Positions 43,301-58,300 of a DNA stretch of 64,000 nt are shown here, one piece after another. The notes below the pieces were generated by a model that was not told the DNA's origin, did no database searches, and worked only from the letters and a program-made list of their open reading frames with translations. A program made the translations under genes and the position numbers. This DNA comes from Dipetalonema caudispina. Lineage: Eukaryota; Nematoda; Chromadorea; Rhabditida; Onchocercidae. Within the stretch, counting starts at the first letter, position 1, and each line of letters starts with the position of its first letter. The stretch covers positions 124,001 through 188,000 of the forward strand of contig JABVXV010000055.1 in assembly GCA_013365325.1 (NCBI GenBank), written 5' to 3'.

Positions 43301-46300
43301 TCAGCTTCTTTCTGGATATTTACCATAACTAATCGAGTTTTGTCCAACGAAATTTGAATATTTGCATTATCCGACTAAAAGAAAGTGAAAAAAATACATG
43401 ATTTTTATCCATTTTTGTAATTATATTCTGTTGAATAGAAGTATAAGCATTTATTCTAGATATTTATTTATTCATTTATCGTGGGGAGGATTCCCGTTGC
43501 GTAACCTTTAACCTTTCGAAACATAAAGAAATAGGCTAGGATGATTAGGAAATTGATTATTGAAATGTTATATGTTAATTTAGCTGACAGTACGAAATAG
43601 AATTGAAATAAAGATGGAAATAATAACGACGTTGAAATTATAATTCAAATCTTAATATAATGACAAATATAAAAATAGTAATCAAATTAATTTCTCCTTT
43701 CATCATTTTAATTACTGATGACTAGGAAAGAAATATACAAACCGTTATTGGACGTCCATTTTTAAACCATTCTATATCCATAATATTAATTGGTGTGGAC
43801 AATGGACATTCCAAAGTTATTGCATCTCCTTCGATAACTTCAATCGGTGCATCAATATCAGAATCGACCATTGTCGGAGGAGCTATTACCTGAAGCAAAT
43901 AACCAGAAATATACAGGATATAAACGACAAAGTTTTCCGGACATTAATAGCAGTCACTAATCATGTTTACATCTTTTTTCGCCTGAAGAGACCTAAGTAA
44001 CAGTATGGATAAAAATTTAGTTGAAAAATTTAAGCATACCTGAACAAGAAATTCACGCGATATACTACCAGCCTTATTACTCGCAATGCACGTGTACCTA
44101 AAAAATATATCATGAAAACGTCATGATTTCAACTAATACCTTATTTTGTGTAGAAACTTCTAATACAGTGGCAGTTTCAAATATCTAACTTTGACTTAAT
44201 AAATATCGTCATTAGTATAATATGCTAATATGATAAGTTAATACAATCTATTTTTGAATCCGAGATTGTTTTACTTGCTAAAACTTTTCTGGGAGCTCTT
44301 AGTTAGGTTCCGATTATCATCCTTTTTTGCTTTCTAATTTTTCTTCAAATTAACAAATTTTAAAATAATTCATTTTTTCATGCATGAGGAAGCATAAATT
44401 TGGACGTACCTATGATTAGCGTAATCATTGTGCTGTACAACTAATTTCTGATTTCGATCACTTATTGAAGCATGATTTTCGACAAGATTCTGACCATCGT
44501 GAAGCCACTGGACATTTGGTAATGGATGACCATCTACATAACATGTTAGCGGTAGTGCGGTACCCGATGTTACTTGAATGTTTGTCTCGTATTTTTTATC
44601 ACGAAAACTTGGTGGTGCTATAATAATTAAACATGTAATAAATGTATGGAAAAATGAAATAAGTTTCAGTTTAACTTATGAATGATTAATTTCAAATATT
44701 TCGTATTAAATGAAAATCTAAAATATCGAGTTAAAATGTATGTGTTATCAGAAACCATAAAACGTAGTAAGAAGATATGTATGATTTATTGAACATTTTT
44801 GGAATATGATACAATATCTTCTTTTTCATATCAATAAAGTAATACCTAAAACACTTAAGGCGAAGTTTTTAGTGCTTTGACCAGCACTGTTTCGTACTCG
44901 ACACTGATATATGCCCTCATTAGGAAGTGTGACCTCATGGAGATACATGCGGCGTCCATCCAAAACAATTTGCGCATTTGACGGTAACACTTCAAAACCA
45001 TTCTGGAATATAGCACAAATACCACATAATTTTCCAGTAAGTAAATATAGATTGCTAGTAATATTTAATATTTGATTCAATTCGATTAAATTTTCTGTTC
45101 CTCATTTAATTATTGTAATTGCGAATTGTCAAAGCAGCAAATATTCAAATTTGATTTTCTAATTCTATAAATTTGATATGGTTATCCTAAAGATATCTCT
45201 TCGATCTTCTTTCAAGAAGGAATTTTTCTCCAAACTAAAATTATCAACTTATTCAAATATAAATCTAATTTTATCACAAAGGAGAAACTATAATGTTAAT
45301 TATTTGTTGAGCAAATAATTAGTGCATATGGTAAGCAAATAAAAATGAAAATTTTTTTTTAGCAAGACAAACAAATAATTGTGTTTGCAATTGACCCGTT
45401 GGAAATAAGAGCGTTTTATTGTTTGCTAACCATAAGCCATGAAATGGTTGATTTGAATCCTTCCTGTTCCACATCACAATTCAATATCACACTTTTCCCA
45501 ACGATCACTTCCAATGATTCATTATCACCCACTTTTGGCGGAGCTTAAAGTGGATCGTATGATAAATTAGGATGATGATTAGCAAGATAATTCTTTATCT
45601 TAAGATAGCAAATGAAATTTTCAACATTTCCCATTGGATTTGTCGCGAAATCTAAATAAATTTCGTGAAGGAAGGATAATAATAAATTTCTTGTAATTGA
45701 AGTAATTGATGTTTCAGTTCGTGATGAATCAATTCATCTTATAAATTGTTAACATAAATCATTTAACTTATTCTCATCCTTGTCTAAGATGAGATATCAA
45801 CACAATATGTCTTTGTTGTCAGTGGTTAAGATATGCTTAAATCAGATCCGACAGCAATGCACCATCCTTTGTTTCATATGCTTAAGCTAGAGAGGATTGT
45901 AAAACATTGTCCTTTGTGTCATATACTTGTGACAGGGTTACAACAATGCATCCTGCAGACCACTCCCACTATACACACATATATATACAAGGGTCACGGC
46001 TTTACGCGGTTCACTCAATCACCTTATTCACTTACAAAGCTACAATTTACTCACTTCCACCTCTCCTATTTTATTCATTTTATTAAGTGTTTGCGACCAC
46101 CAGTCAGTTCAATGATTCTTAACTTATTACGCCATAAAAATTATTACAACATTTGCTGGTATTAATTGCTGTGTTATTCAATAAATTCTATATTCAATTA
46201 CTTGTCGTGAAACTCAATCAAGAGGACTATACTGTCTTCTTCAAAAATGCAAATTTCTTCTACCACAAAAAATAGTCCACGACAGCTTTTGTTAATTTCT

Positions 46301-49300
46301 TTTTCATTTTGTAATTCGATTTTGAATTTTTGATCAAAATTAATGACACAGTTTCTGTTAAAGTTTTAAATTTTTGGTCATATCACTCTCTACGCAAAGA
46401 TTTCGATTCATTTCGAGGAATTATTAATCTACAAAATCATTTTTAAATGGTTTCATAATTACTTTGTGAACAATAACAAATTAAACGATGTAATTAAATT
46501 TTATTTCAATACATTTCAAGAATTTCTGGGCTTCCTTAGAAGTTGAGAAGTTATTCATCGCATCACTACTATTGTCAAGTGTTCATCTCAAATTTATCAC
46601 TGATAATTTCCCGACTTTTAACAGTTAACTTAATCTTTCTCAGATGTCACACTATCGCTAAATTAAATTTGTTGCTTGTTTATTCATATCAATTCATTGA
46701 TATTATTTTGATCAGTAAATGTGATAAGAAGTTTTTCGTATGCATTTTATTTACCTATAATTTTACCTACGATGAACATTTACAGATGTAAGGTTCAAAA
46801 GGAAAAATGTCCTCTATAAATGCAAAGACTTGAAATTGGATAATTCCTAATCAAATGAAACATTCCAAACGAAAAGATGCACAAGGGAAGAATTTATTCT
46901 TTTATGTTTCTTCTTCATTAATGCTTTTCTTTTAAAATTATTTTTAATGATTCTTCTTGTTTTGTATAAAATTTTTAAATTGTTTAAATTTTTATAAGTG
47001 ATTTGAAATAGATGCATATATATAAAATTGTTTTCTACCAATAAGAATAATAAGTTATTGTTATTTTTAAATATTCACCATTTTCCGGAAATCCAGGACG
47101 AAAAAAAAAAGATCAATTTACCGATGTGTATCTCTCAAATCTTTAAGGTAATTTCCGATAAAGCTTTCATGGCAGAATTTATTGTACCAAGTTGTGCTAG
47201 CTAAGTTGCCACTCAAATGTTTTTCTTTTTTTTCTACTAAGCCATTAAAGCTATTTGTCACACGTAATAATTTCCATTTGCATAAGAAATTCTGAAGAAT
47301 GGTGACATTTCGATGAAATTCATCGATGTGTTAATGGAAGAAGAAATTTGTACAATTTTAAATTTGTTTACCTAAATGGACAAATGTTGTATTACTTTAT
47401 GCGATCTTCAATTTTTTAATGCTATGTACCATGAAATCAAAGGAATTTTGACATAATATGGCTTATCAAAGTGATTTTGTTAGGTGCTAATGCTTATCAA
47501 AGTGATAATATAGACAGTAACATTTACGCAGTCATATAGAGATCCTACGCTAATAGTACTTCAGATTTTTACATCCATAATAATTCATAGAGTAATAAAT
47601 AAGAGACACTTCTACAAAGATCGGGAAAAATTTTTGCAAGTTAAGTTTTAAAATTTTGATCAGATTTCTCCTCAGCAATTAAAAATTAAAGGGAAAAAAA
47701 ACTGTCCAAAAATAAGTCAATTTTGCTCGTGCACAAAAAAACAAAAAAAGAAATGAACAACAATTTTCAAAAATTTTTCAAAAGTGTAAAATTACAAACA
47801 CCTGGATTAAGTCTATTTTCATTTTATTGAAAATTATTGCATGGATAAAATAACGACTGCGCTTATTTTCAATGCTCTTTTGCCAATTATTTTATCTGTT
47901 TCATAAATTAATTAAACCATTTACTTCATTCCTCAATTTTTATAATCACCTGCACATTATTTGACTCATTACGCCGAATCACACCTCTGTCTGCCTAATT
48001 TATATCATCCAATCAACCTATATGCTATATTGTACAATCCTAATTCAACTATTCTGCTATCGATTTCTATCAAACATTCAAATTTATTAATCGTATTCGG
48101 AAAGGATTACTAAAAAAAATATTAGTCACAGATTTTTTTGTGAGAATCATTGCTCATAGATTATTTGAATGAAATGTTATAATGCTAATTTGGCTATTTC
48201 GAAATTCTGCTATCAATTTCTACCAAATATTCAAATTTATTAATCTTAATCGGAAAGGATTACTAACAAATGATAGTTACAGATTGCAAATATTTTCGAC
48301 TTTTTTTGTTTGTGATATTCATTGCTCATGGAATTTTTTTTAAATGAAATGTTGTTGCTTTTTCGCATATATGCCAAATACTTCAACAAAAATATAAACT
48401 TAAAATATTTTTTGAATGTGATCCATTCAATGCTTTATGTTTTGTCACATTATCCATTCGTATCATTCAATCCATTTCTGTTCAGTTCATTCCCATCCAA
48501 TCCAATCTCATTTCATCCTCTGACAACATCAAATAGCTCTTTTCAACATAATGCGACAATACTAAAAGCCAAGAATGTAACACTCATTCCTTACTTTCAG
48601 AGCAATGAGTCAAAGTTAGTTGTTAGTTGCTGCTGATCGTATGTTTCATCAACATTTTGTTTTACTTCCTCAGTTTAACTGGCACATAAAAAAAATAATT
48701 TTATGTGCACTTTTTCCCACTATTATCCATGTTTGTCAATTTTCATAAAAGATGAAACTTCCACAGCATTCTCTATCTTCCATGATACATTTACATTTCC
48801 ATCTTTTTTTACTTCATTCACATATTCCTCACTCAGTTGCTTTTTTTCTTCACAAATATAAATGAATGGATAATTTATCTAGAATTTACCAAATTAACTC
48901 AAATGGGTTGCTAATTTTACCGATGTATATATTTCAGTTTATTCATTCATTCTAATTAATAATTATTGCGCTATATCGATTCTAATTTATGAAATGCTTA
49001 TTTCGTAAATTTCCCGAACTATTAAAACTTCTAATACAATCAGTTTCTTATTACAACTCTTTCTGACAATTCTTTTTCTTTTACTGCAACAGTCCAAGTT
49101 TTGTGATAATTGGCAAGTTTTTATTTTGAAATGTAAAGCTAAGTCATTCGATCGAACCTTTCTAGAACTGTTAAAAATCCAAAAGTAAATTTGGAATTCG
49201 CTGTAAATGAACTGATATATCATATAGTATTACGTAATTTAATTAAAGATTTATTGTGAATCTAAATTGATTTGATTAGAAATTAAATGTTCATTCGACG

Positions 49301-52300
49301 CTTCTACCAACAAATTCATACCCTCAGTTTTGTTGACAGATGTATGGATGGCAATTGTGCAGATCGATATTAGAGACGAAGAAAAAGACATGACACATTT
49401 GAGAAGTTCTACTCCTTCGATACTTGAGCCATTTTTCTCTCTCTTCTCTTTTATAAACTTATGAAAAATATAATTCCAAAAAATGTAATCTCATAAAAGT
49501 GTGATACATTTCTGTTTTAAAGCTTCTTTCATAGATGACAATTATTCATAACTGAGCTTCATCTCCCATTCCACAAACTTTTTTGTGATGTTTACAAATA
49601 AATTTGTACATGTGAATTAGTTGAACTTTGATGCCTTAGTTATTTTAATAGGGACTGAAAAAGATTGCATACAAGTTGAAAAGAGATGTTTTCAACAAAC
49701 TTTACTCTATAATAAATCCCAATCAACTAGAACAACCTTTTTTTTTTCTTTGATCTAATCGATGATGTAAAAAAGATCCTCATAAATCAATAACAGGATC
49801 ATGAAAAACTAGCTATCAACATACATTTAAATAAGTATTATATTCTTCGTAAATTGCTGCAACAATAGGAGTTATCTTCATTACAATGTAATTACAACAG
49901 ATTTCCATTTAATTTTCAGTCTTTATGAAAAAAGAAAATGGCATCTACGTTTGAAATAATAGTGAATGTATTACATATTGTACTTTTAAACTGTTTTTTT
50001 TTTTTTTTTTTAAACTTACAGAAAAGTGAAAAATATGAAGTAATATTGGTAGCAAATTTCCTATGTAACATTTTTATCTTTGTATCCGTCCACTTGATAT
50101 CCACTTAATGAATAATGAAGAAAAAGGTAGGCAACATTTGTGTAACTTCATTTTCAGATAGTGACAAATCTGACTAATTAGACAATGACAAAATTGGATT
50201 GCAAAATTGGCAAATCTGAGAATGAGCCAAATGATAATGACAATACTGCCACCACAGAGAGCGCTGGTGGCAACATAAACAATGAGGTATAGTTTTTAAA
50301 ATTATATTAAAATTAACTATTACTACCATCGCTGTAAAATATCATTATGATTGATTACTGAATTAACATTTCTTATTTATTCAGCAAATTCTAACCTTTA
50401 TATATATATATATATATCACTGTAAAGTTTTTATTTATTTGTTTTTCCCTAATTTATAATTTACCGTATCATTTACCAAATAATTACGTGATTCATTAGT
50501 ATATCATTAATTGATATAAAATACTTTCTATCGGTACAATATTTGTTTAATCGATGAATCTTCTATCATTCATATTATTTGTACAGTTTTTATTTTATGA
50601 TAATAGTTCAATTATTTCTGTTCAATTTGTGAATAACTGAACAAATTGTAAAACATCCAAAATTTGAAGTATTACTTTTTGATGCTAAATTTTTATTAGC
50701 ACATTTCGTTTGAACTCCTTTCGTTGCAATTAAATTGCTTTACTATTAAATGTGCAAAGCTTCAAATTCCTTTTTAGTTTTCTCCAATTCCTATTATTTT
50801 AACCATTAATGCTCATTTTTTGTTTTTTAAACACTTCAATGAGGTAACATTGAAGAAGGGAAAGAAAAAAAAAATGTTAGAGCAATTAAATCCTACAATT
50901 CCACCTCAATGAACATTTTTTTAATTTAACCGTGGAATTATTATTTTTTTTCTTTATTTTGCTCTTTGTATTAAGAATGAAGTTTTTCTCTTTTTTTTTC
51001 TGGAAATTCATATGAAATTTTCAGAATTATTTTTTTTTTTTTGCATCTCATTGACAGAAAAAGAATTGTACAATGGGAGAAAAAGAAAGCTAATTGTTTT
51101 TGTGACTGTTTTAAAAATAAATAGTTGCTTCAAGCTATCAATATTGGAATACCAATATTTTCACATATCAATATGACAGAGCTATTAATCTCAAAAAAAA
51201 AAAGAAAATTTATAAAATATTGGTGCATTTCTTATTTATCTTTTCTATATAAAAAAAAAATTTGACAAATTATTCAATGTTATTTAATATGCATCATTCA
51301 TTTTTTGTTAAATTTACATAATTTTTCCTCCATCCACCTCTGTTACATATCTCTTTACAGTAACATATCGTGGAATAGATTCTTTTGCAATAATATGAAA
51401 CAATAATGTAAGTTGAAATTCCCTCATAAAATTTTAGCAGCAATCGAAAAAACATTTCGAAGATGTGTTTCCTACATTCGGATTGAACCTAAAAGACGAT
51501 GGTACTGGACCACATATCGGTTTCAATTGTATCGGCATGGATTGGGCTTTTATGCTACAAGTTGCTAATGCTCAAGCATCATTAACCATTGTATGCTACC
51601 TGACTTATTTAAATATAAAATTAAAAAATTACAAATAGTCGGAATTTGTAAAAAAAATAAAAAGAGTTGATTTAGAAATAATTTTTACGAAAATTCCTAA
51701 AGATGAAGCAGAAGGTTATATTAATGTTGAAAGTACTGCTATGTGTTATGTTATTCATATCTTACGTATAGGTTAAGATTTCCGGTACTATCACAAAGAA
51801 TTTGGCAAAAGAAATTTCTTAACTTTTTACTGTAAGATCATATGTTCCCATTCTTATTATAAAATATCCCGTAAACTTGAAGTAAAAAGTTTTGCAAAAG
51901 TCAATTAAAGTAACTGATTCAGTTGCTGATACTTTGTTTGGTGGTTTCAATGCTCCTAACCGGATATCGCGTTGTGTCTTCTGTGTGGGCAACCTACTTG
52001 CTTTCCTGCACTTATGTTGGATTAAAAGCGTATGTTATTTACATACAAAATTCAAACCAAGCAGATTAAATTCAAAAAGTTCCCGGATAAAACCTGAAAA
52101 AGTTCATTTATCTCGAAGACCTTTACGTATCGGTCTTAATTAATTACTAATACACCGATAGGAAGTATGGCAGATTAGTAATTATGCCATTTCAGCAATG
52201 AAATCACATTTACAGAAAATGCAGAAAGTCAAAAAATATGATAACCAGTCATTGAAAAACAGTTTGCATGTAACTTAATTTAATTTAAAATTAAATTAAA

Positions 52301-55300
52301 CAAATGTTAGCTACTTTTAATTACTGCAATTAACAACATTAATCACTTAATTTTAACTCTTTATATATGTCAATAAAACAAAATCACCAAGCTATATAAT
52401 AACCTATTTTATGAGTACGATTTTTGAACTCTTTTCTTTTTATTCCAATTTTTCGATATGAAAATAAATGAGATAAATAATGAAAGTATATTACAGTGGA
52501 CGATTTCAAAGTTATTCATATGCGATCGCCTATTGCGGAATGTGTGCATTTCAATCATTCATCTATATGTCGACGATGTGTTGGTTCGTCTATTCCCAGT
52601 ACATATTCAATTCCAGTAATCAATCCTACTTCAGTACATTTTTTTTTTTTTTTTAAATATTTTTAATTTATTTCCATTCCTCAAAAATATGCAGTAATTG
52701 TGAAGCAAACTATAGACAATTACTTAATCTAATATGATGAACAAATAGAGAATGAAGAATAATAAACAGTTGAATCATAAGATAGTTAAGTATTTCATTA
52801 AATCTTATTCACAATTATCATCCAATAATTTGGCTCATTAAAGTTATTTATGATAATTAATTCTAAGAAGCAAAGAAGTACTAAATGAAGCATTTAAAAA
52901 TATCTCAAATTTATGCTTCATATCATACCTATGATTCAGTAACTGAAGAATAGATTTAAAATGAATAATGAAGAAAATTAAGCTACAGTTCATACTACCA
53001 AATTGGATACAGCGCTAGTATTTGCTTTGGGTGAAGTTTCCTGTATCGTTGGTACCGCTCTTACTGGGATTTTTGGGCTATTCGGATGCTGCCACGGATT
53101 TGGACGATTACTTCATGCACAGGAGAAAATGATATTGGTACGAAAATCTCACCTATACTACATTTTCCTCTTTTTTTTTTTTTCAATCAATTTCAACAAC
53201 AGCGTACTTAAGTTATTTCTTACTTATTTCATGTAGAATTTACTTTCAGGATTATCAAAATGTACTTATTGGAGCGTATGATAGTGCACGTCGATTAAAT
53301 ACCGTTTGAAAAATGAGTATGTTTCACACCAGAAAATAAGATTGATGTGGTTGATAAATAATTGTGAAAAAAATCATCTACTTTATAGTTTATTTGCAAA
53401 GTTTCTCATTTAGCTTCTAAATTAATGTAGGCAATAAATGGCATGTATTTATTTTAAATCAAACTTTTTCATCTTTAAAATATGAAGAAATTAATTGAGT
53501 GAAAAACTTGTCAGTTAGTAATATTAACTCTTTTGTTGTAAAGTATTTTGATAAATTCTGAATTCCAATTAATTTCAATCATACAACTAAGTTTCAAAAA
53601 GAAAAAAAAAGACGAATGAAAATGATGTTTTAAAGTTTTTTTTTTCCTTTTGAATTTAGTCTCATGGATCAAAACGGTCAAAATTTGATATTTAGCAAAA
53701 TACTTTAGAATTTAATTATTAAATAGCTCTCACCAAGTATAATCGGTATATTACATTATTTACCCATTTATTTTATTGCTGAATTCATGGACTGATTTAG
53801 CTAATTTATAAATGTATTATTCATTTTCTTCTATTATTCCCATAAAATTCTCATTTCGCAATTTGCAAATCTGAATTGAGAGAGATTTCTCTCTCTTTCT
53901 CTCTCTGTCTCCCAGTTTTCCTTCTTTTCCAATAAGTCGTCCGTATTATACGATATTTATTTTCTAATGATGTGTTAATTAAAAATTTCATAAACGAATT
54001 TTTTGAAACCTTCAAAAATGAGTTTCATCTAAAATGATAACAATTCATTCTAAAACATCAAGTCATAACGATATAATAAGCAAAATAAATCTGAGAGCGT
54101 AGTGTATTTATTTTATATTTAAATATGTTCGATATAATTTATTTTCAAAATAGTTAAAAAATGAAAATTTGAAAATCTTTGAAATTTGTTAGAGAAAAAA
54201 CACATTAAGAATTTTACAAATCTAAAAATAGGCACTCTTTAAAGTGTTGTTTGAACATTGGAAACAATTTGTAATTTCGATAAAAAAATTAATATTTGAG
54301 AAAAAAAAAACTTACCGAGAACAGTGAGATGAACATCGACATCTAAACTACCACCTTTATTTGTGCCAACACATGTGTAGATTCCTTCATGTTCCAGTTG
54401 TGCAGATTCTATTATTACCTGAAATTAGGTACAGATGTTTGATGATACCTTTCTTGAGTACTGAACAGTTCCTGTTCCGGTGATATGATATGAAGCGCAT
54501 GATACGTTAATGAAACTTAGCGATTGCAATTAAAGTAATGAAAACCGATATTGTTAATTATTTTGAAATTAAAATTCTATGAATGGAATCGAGTAATTTT
54601 GTGCATTTTATCTAACTTATCCATTAAAGAAGAAAAGATGGAAATCACATCATTAAAAAAAGTTATTCATTTATGATTACTTCCAATTTACAATATTTTT
54701 TAATCAAAGAAAAAAGTCACATTTCCTATTGAATTTGATATTTTCAAACAAAAGTTAATTATTGCAATGATAATCCAAAATGTGAAACTCACCGACTTCC
54801 CTCCTAGTGCTAACATTACACCTCGTTTTGTAGTACCTTCCTCAAGAAGTTGTCCATTAACAAGCCAAGCAATATCTGGCTCAGGTACGCCTGATACTGG
54901 GCAACCTAACTCGATGTGCTCGTTCTCTAGCACTACTACTTTAGTTTTATACATACTCTGATTCAGGTTAGGTGGTACTGAAACCAAAAATGCCAATGAC
55001 AGCAGTAGACATACATTATATTATTCAACAACAACAACAACAACTGGATTCTAAAGTCAGATGATCCGGAAATGGCAAGAGATATTTCAGGGAAATACGA
55101 TTGCATTTCATGAAGTCTCTGTAGTTGATCATCTCTGGTAAATAAATTTACAATATGAATTTAAATTCATGATTAGATCAATTGAAAAAATGGTATACGT
55201 CAACCAATTTATTTCCAACAAAACTGCGCTAAATAATTTAAATGGTATTTTTTTATAGTGTTTTTTTTTTTAATGTCATCTCTTCTCAGAATCATTTCCG

Positions 55301-58300
55301 CCACTGCTCCTATAATATTTTAATATTTTACGGAAATTGCTTACCAACGATTTCTACTTGAAATGCTTTAGCTGAATCACCAGCTGGATTTCGTGCTACA
55401 CATTTATAACTTCCAGCATCCATTACACGTGATTTTAGAATATGCAATCGTCTTTGATCATCCGAAAGAACGATATTTGCATCGCTTTCCGCTATTGAAC
55501 GATCTTCCAAATACCATGTGATCTGAATAGTTCATTTTTGAAAAGATATATCAAATAAGTGAAGCATTTTCATTAGTGTCACAATTGTGAAAATATAGCT
55601 TAATAAAGAAATTATATCGAAAAAGAGTTGTATCAATTCGAAAATCTATTCAATTTCATGTCCACTATATGTATTCTATCAAAATTCCTTTTTGAATTTT
55701 TCAAATGTTTTAAATTTTGACCGCTTATGAAATATTTATCTAAGTAATATGATGTTCATTGAACCTGCAGAAAAAAAAAAATGACCTGTGGTAATGGAAT
55801 GGAGAATACTGGGCAGTAAAGTGTGAATGGTTGTCCAACAACAACTGCTTCTGTTACAACTGTTTCCTGATCAGGAATATCGGGTGGAGCTACAAAGTAC
55901 TATTTTGCTTTATAGAATAGCAAAAACTAAATTTGGTAGGAAATAAACAATAAAACGGCAACTTGAAATGATAATAACAATTCTGTTAAATATCACTAAC
56001 TATCATTAAAAATTGATTCTCGATGTTTAAGACAACAAATAGAAGTATTTTGACATACTTGAAATGAAAATCCAAATATGAATTAAATCAATATTTCATG
56101 GTGAAATTAATCTTTCTTAATCTTAAGCATTCAAATTCTCACAAGCAATAATTTTAGCATTAAAACAGATCATTTCATTTCATAGAAATTTTAGAATATT
56201 TTGATAAATATTTACGACAATTCCTTCCGATAATTTTATCTTCTTACTGTTCCCAAAATTACTAGCTGAAGATACTTACTTATAACAGTTAACCGGACCA
56301 CCTTTTCTGTATCGCCAGCAGCATTAGATGCTTTGCATATATAATGACCAGCATCATCATTTTCCACATCATCAATGATTAAAGTACCATCATCGTAAGC
56401 ATGCATACGTGGCGTATCGTCTGATATTGGAATTCCTTTTCGACTCCATGTTATGGTTGGAGATGGATTAGCACTTGCAAAGCAACGCAATTCGATACGA
56501 TCACCTTCCACAGTAGTGTAATCCGACAGTGTAGTTGGTGAAATTGTTGGTGGCTCTAAACTTCATGGTTTTTTGATGAAACTTTAACAAATCTTACAAA
56601 TGAAAAAAATGGCATTTTTCAATACCTTGTACAATTACGATTGTATTCCGTTCATCACGTCCAGCTGGATTTGTTGCTATACATCGATAAATTCCACGAT
56701 GCGACGATTGCGCTTTTTCGATACGTATTGTTCCTGCTGGATCGGTATGAATAATATCATCCGAAATGATCTAAATAATACAAAATTAGTATGTGTGAAC
56801 AAAAATTTGAAATGTATGATGTTATTCTTTAGTAATTTTAAGTGCTTAAAAAGATAGCCATGCGATAGAAGTCACAGAATTCTTGTTCTGAATTTCTGAA
56901 TCAATGATAACTCGAAGTAATTGGCAACAATTAACAGTGCTGTTATTTCTTCGCCGATTCCAGAAATATGCTTCACTATTTTCGATTTACACAATCCTCT
57001 TCACTTTAGCAAGATTAAATTAAATCATATAGTTTAATAGTATCCGATCATGTAAAATCAAAAAATGGCAATTGGAAAAATGATAATAAATAAATGGAGA
57101 AATGAAGATGAAAATTTTGAAGAAATGATGAAAAAAATTCACTTGAAAACCATCTTTCTCCCAAGTAATTGTTGGTTCTGGTGTTCCAACAGCACGACAA
57201 GGAATTTCTAGCATAACACCAAGAACTACAACAATCGTACCTGAAATAAATTAGTAGAGTTAAACTTGATTATCCACTGATAATTGTGATAATTTCACTC
57301 GAAGATGATTATTATAGGAGTTTTTCATTCGAAAAATTTCTTACCTGGTATGTCAGATATGATTTTCGGTGGTTCTTGTACCTTCAACAGGTATGTTATA
57401 CGATCATCACCGGCTAAATTGGATACATAGCAGGTATATCGACCGGCATGATTCATTTGAGGAGTCGATATTTCCAATGATCCGTCATCCGCATACTTCA
57501 TCTCCTAAAATTACATTTTCTGCCAAATTAAGCTTAGAAAAAAAGTTAAGTATAACAAAGTTGAAATAGGATGATAACTTGAATAATATGGAATAAAAAC
57601 TTAGACTGGAAAGGAAACAAAGAAATAAATTTTCACTTTAATTATTTAATTACTTAAACATATTTATTAATATAATTTATGATAATAAATATGTCTAAAT
57701 GATTAGAGTGATTTGTATTGAGGGAAATATTTCTCACTAAATTGATTTGTCGCAAAAAATTGAAATTTAATGAATATTACAATGTCTAATGTATTAAATC
57801 ATTTAACAAATTCACATTCCTGTTTTTGATAGGATTCTAGAACAATATGCTTATTGTAAACCATTGCTAGCGGTCATTCAATGAACTTCTAGAGGTTATA
57901 GCTAAAGTAAGCTATTATTATTTGAATTATTTATCTCTGATGTACGACAAAAGAGTTTTCCCAACAATGCTCTCTGTAATTTATCTTTTCCCCAGAAGTT
58001 TTTAGATCTATCTAGCCAACTTGAATCATTATTAAATTTATCAACATTATTCTAACCTGAAATGAATTACAGGTGATTCATAATCTATTTCATTCCAATT
58101 TTAAAAGTAATTAATTTAGGATAGAATTTGAACTAGTTCATAATAATCAATACCAATACAGTTTAATTAAACGATGTAATCGATTGAAAGTGAAATGAAT
58201 GAATCTGAAAATACTAACAGATCCACGGCTGTAACCATCGTAGATCCGATTACCCTCATAACTCCATATTCGTGATGGTAGTGGAAAAGCACGAGCAGGA

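Larger units (their letters stand above)
45544..50146. other. 8.8-kb hemicentin intron, part before the tetraspan gene
   Basis: Contains the patch 45820-46165 and the diverged duplication 48051-48353. The rest is A/T-rich without a gene I can support. Confidence 0.6.

Noticed and set aside
46200..46285. Hairpin-like ends CTTGTCGTG...CACGACAG suggesting a tiny mobile element
   Set aside because: The arms match over only about ten bases with gaps, and no flanking target duplication is seen.
51892..52143. Longest local plus frame over exon 3 of the tetraspan gene
   Set aside because: Its frame does not connect to the flanking exons. The overlapping frame entered at 51923 gives a membrane segment and correct phases on both sides.
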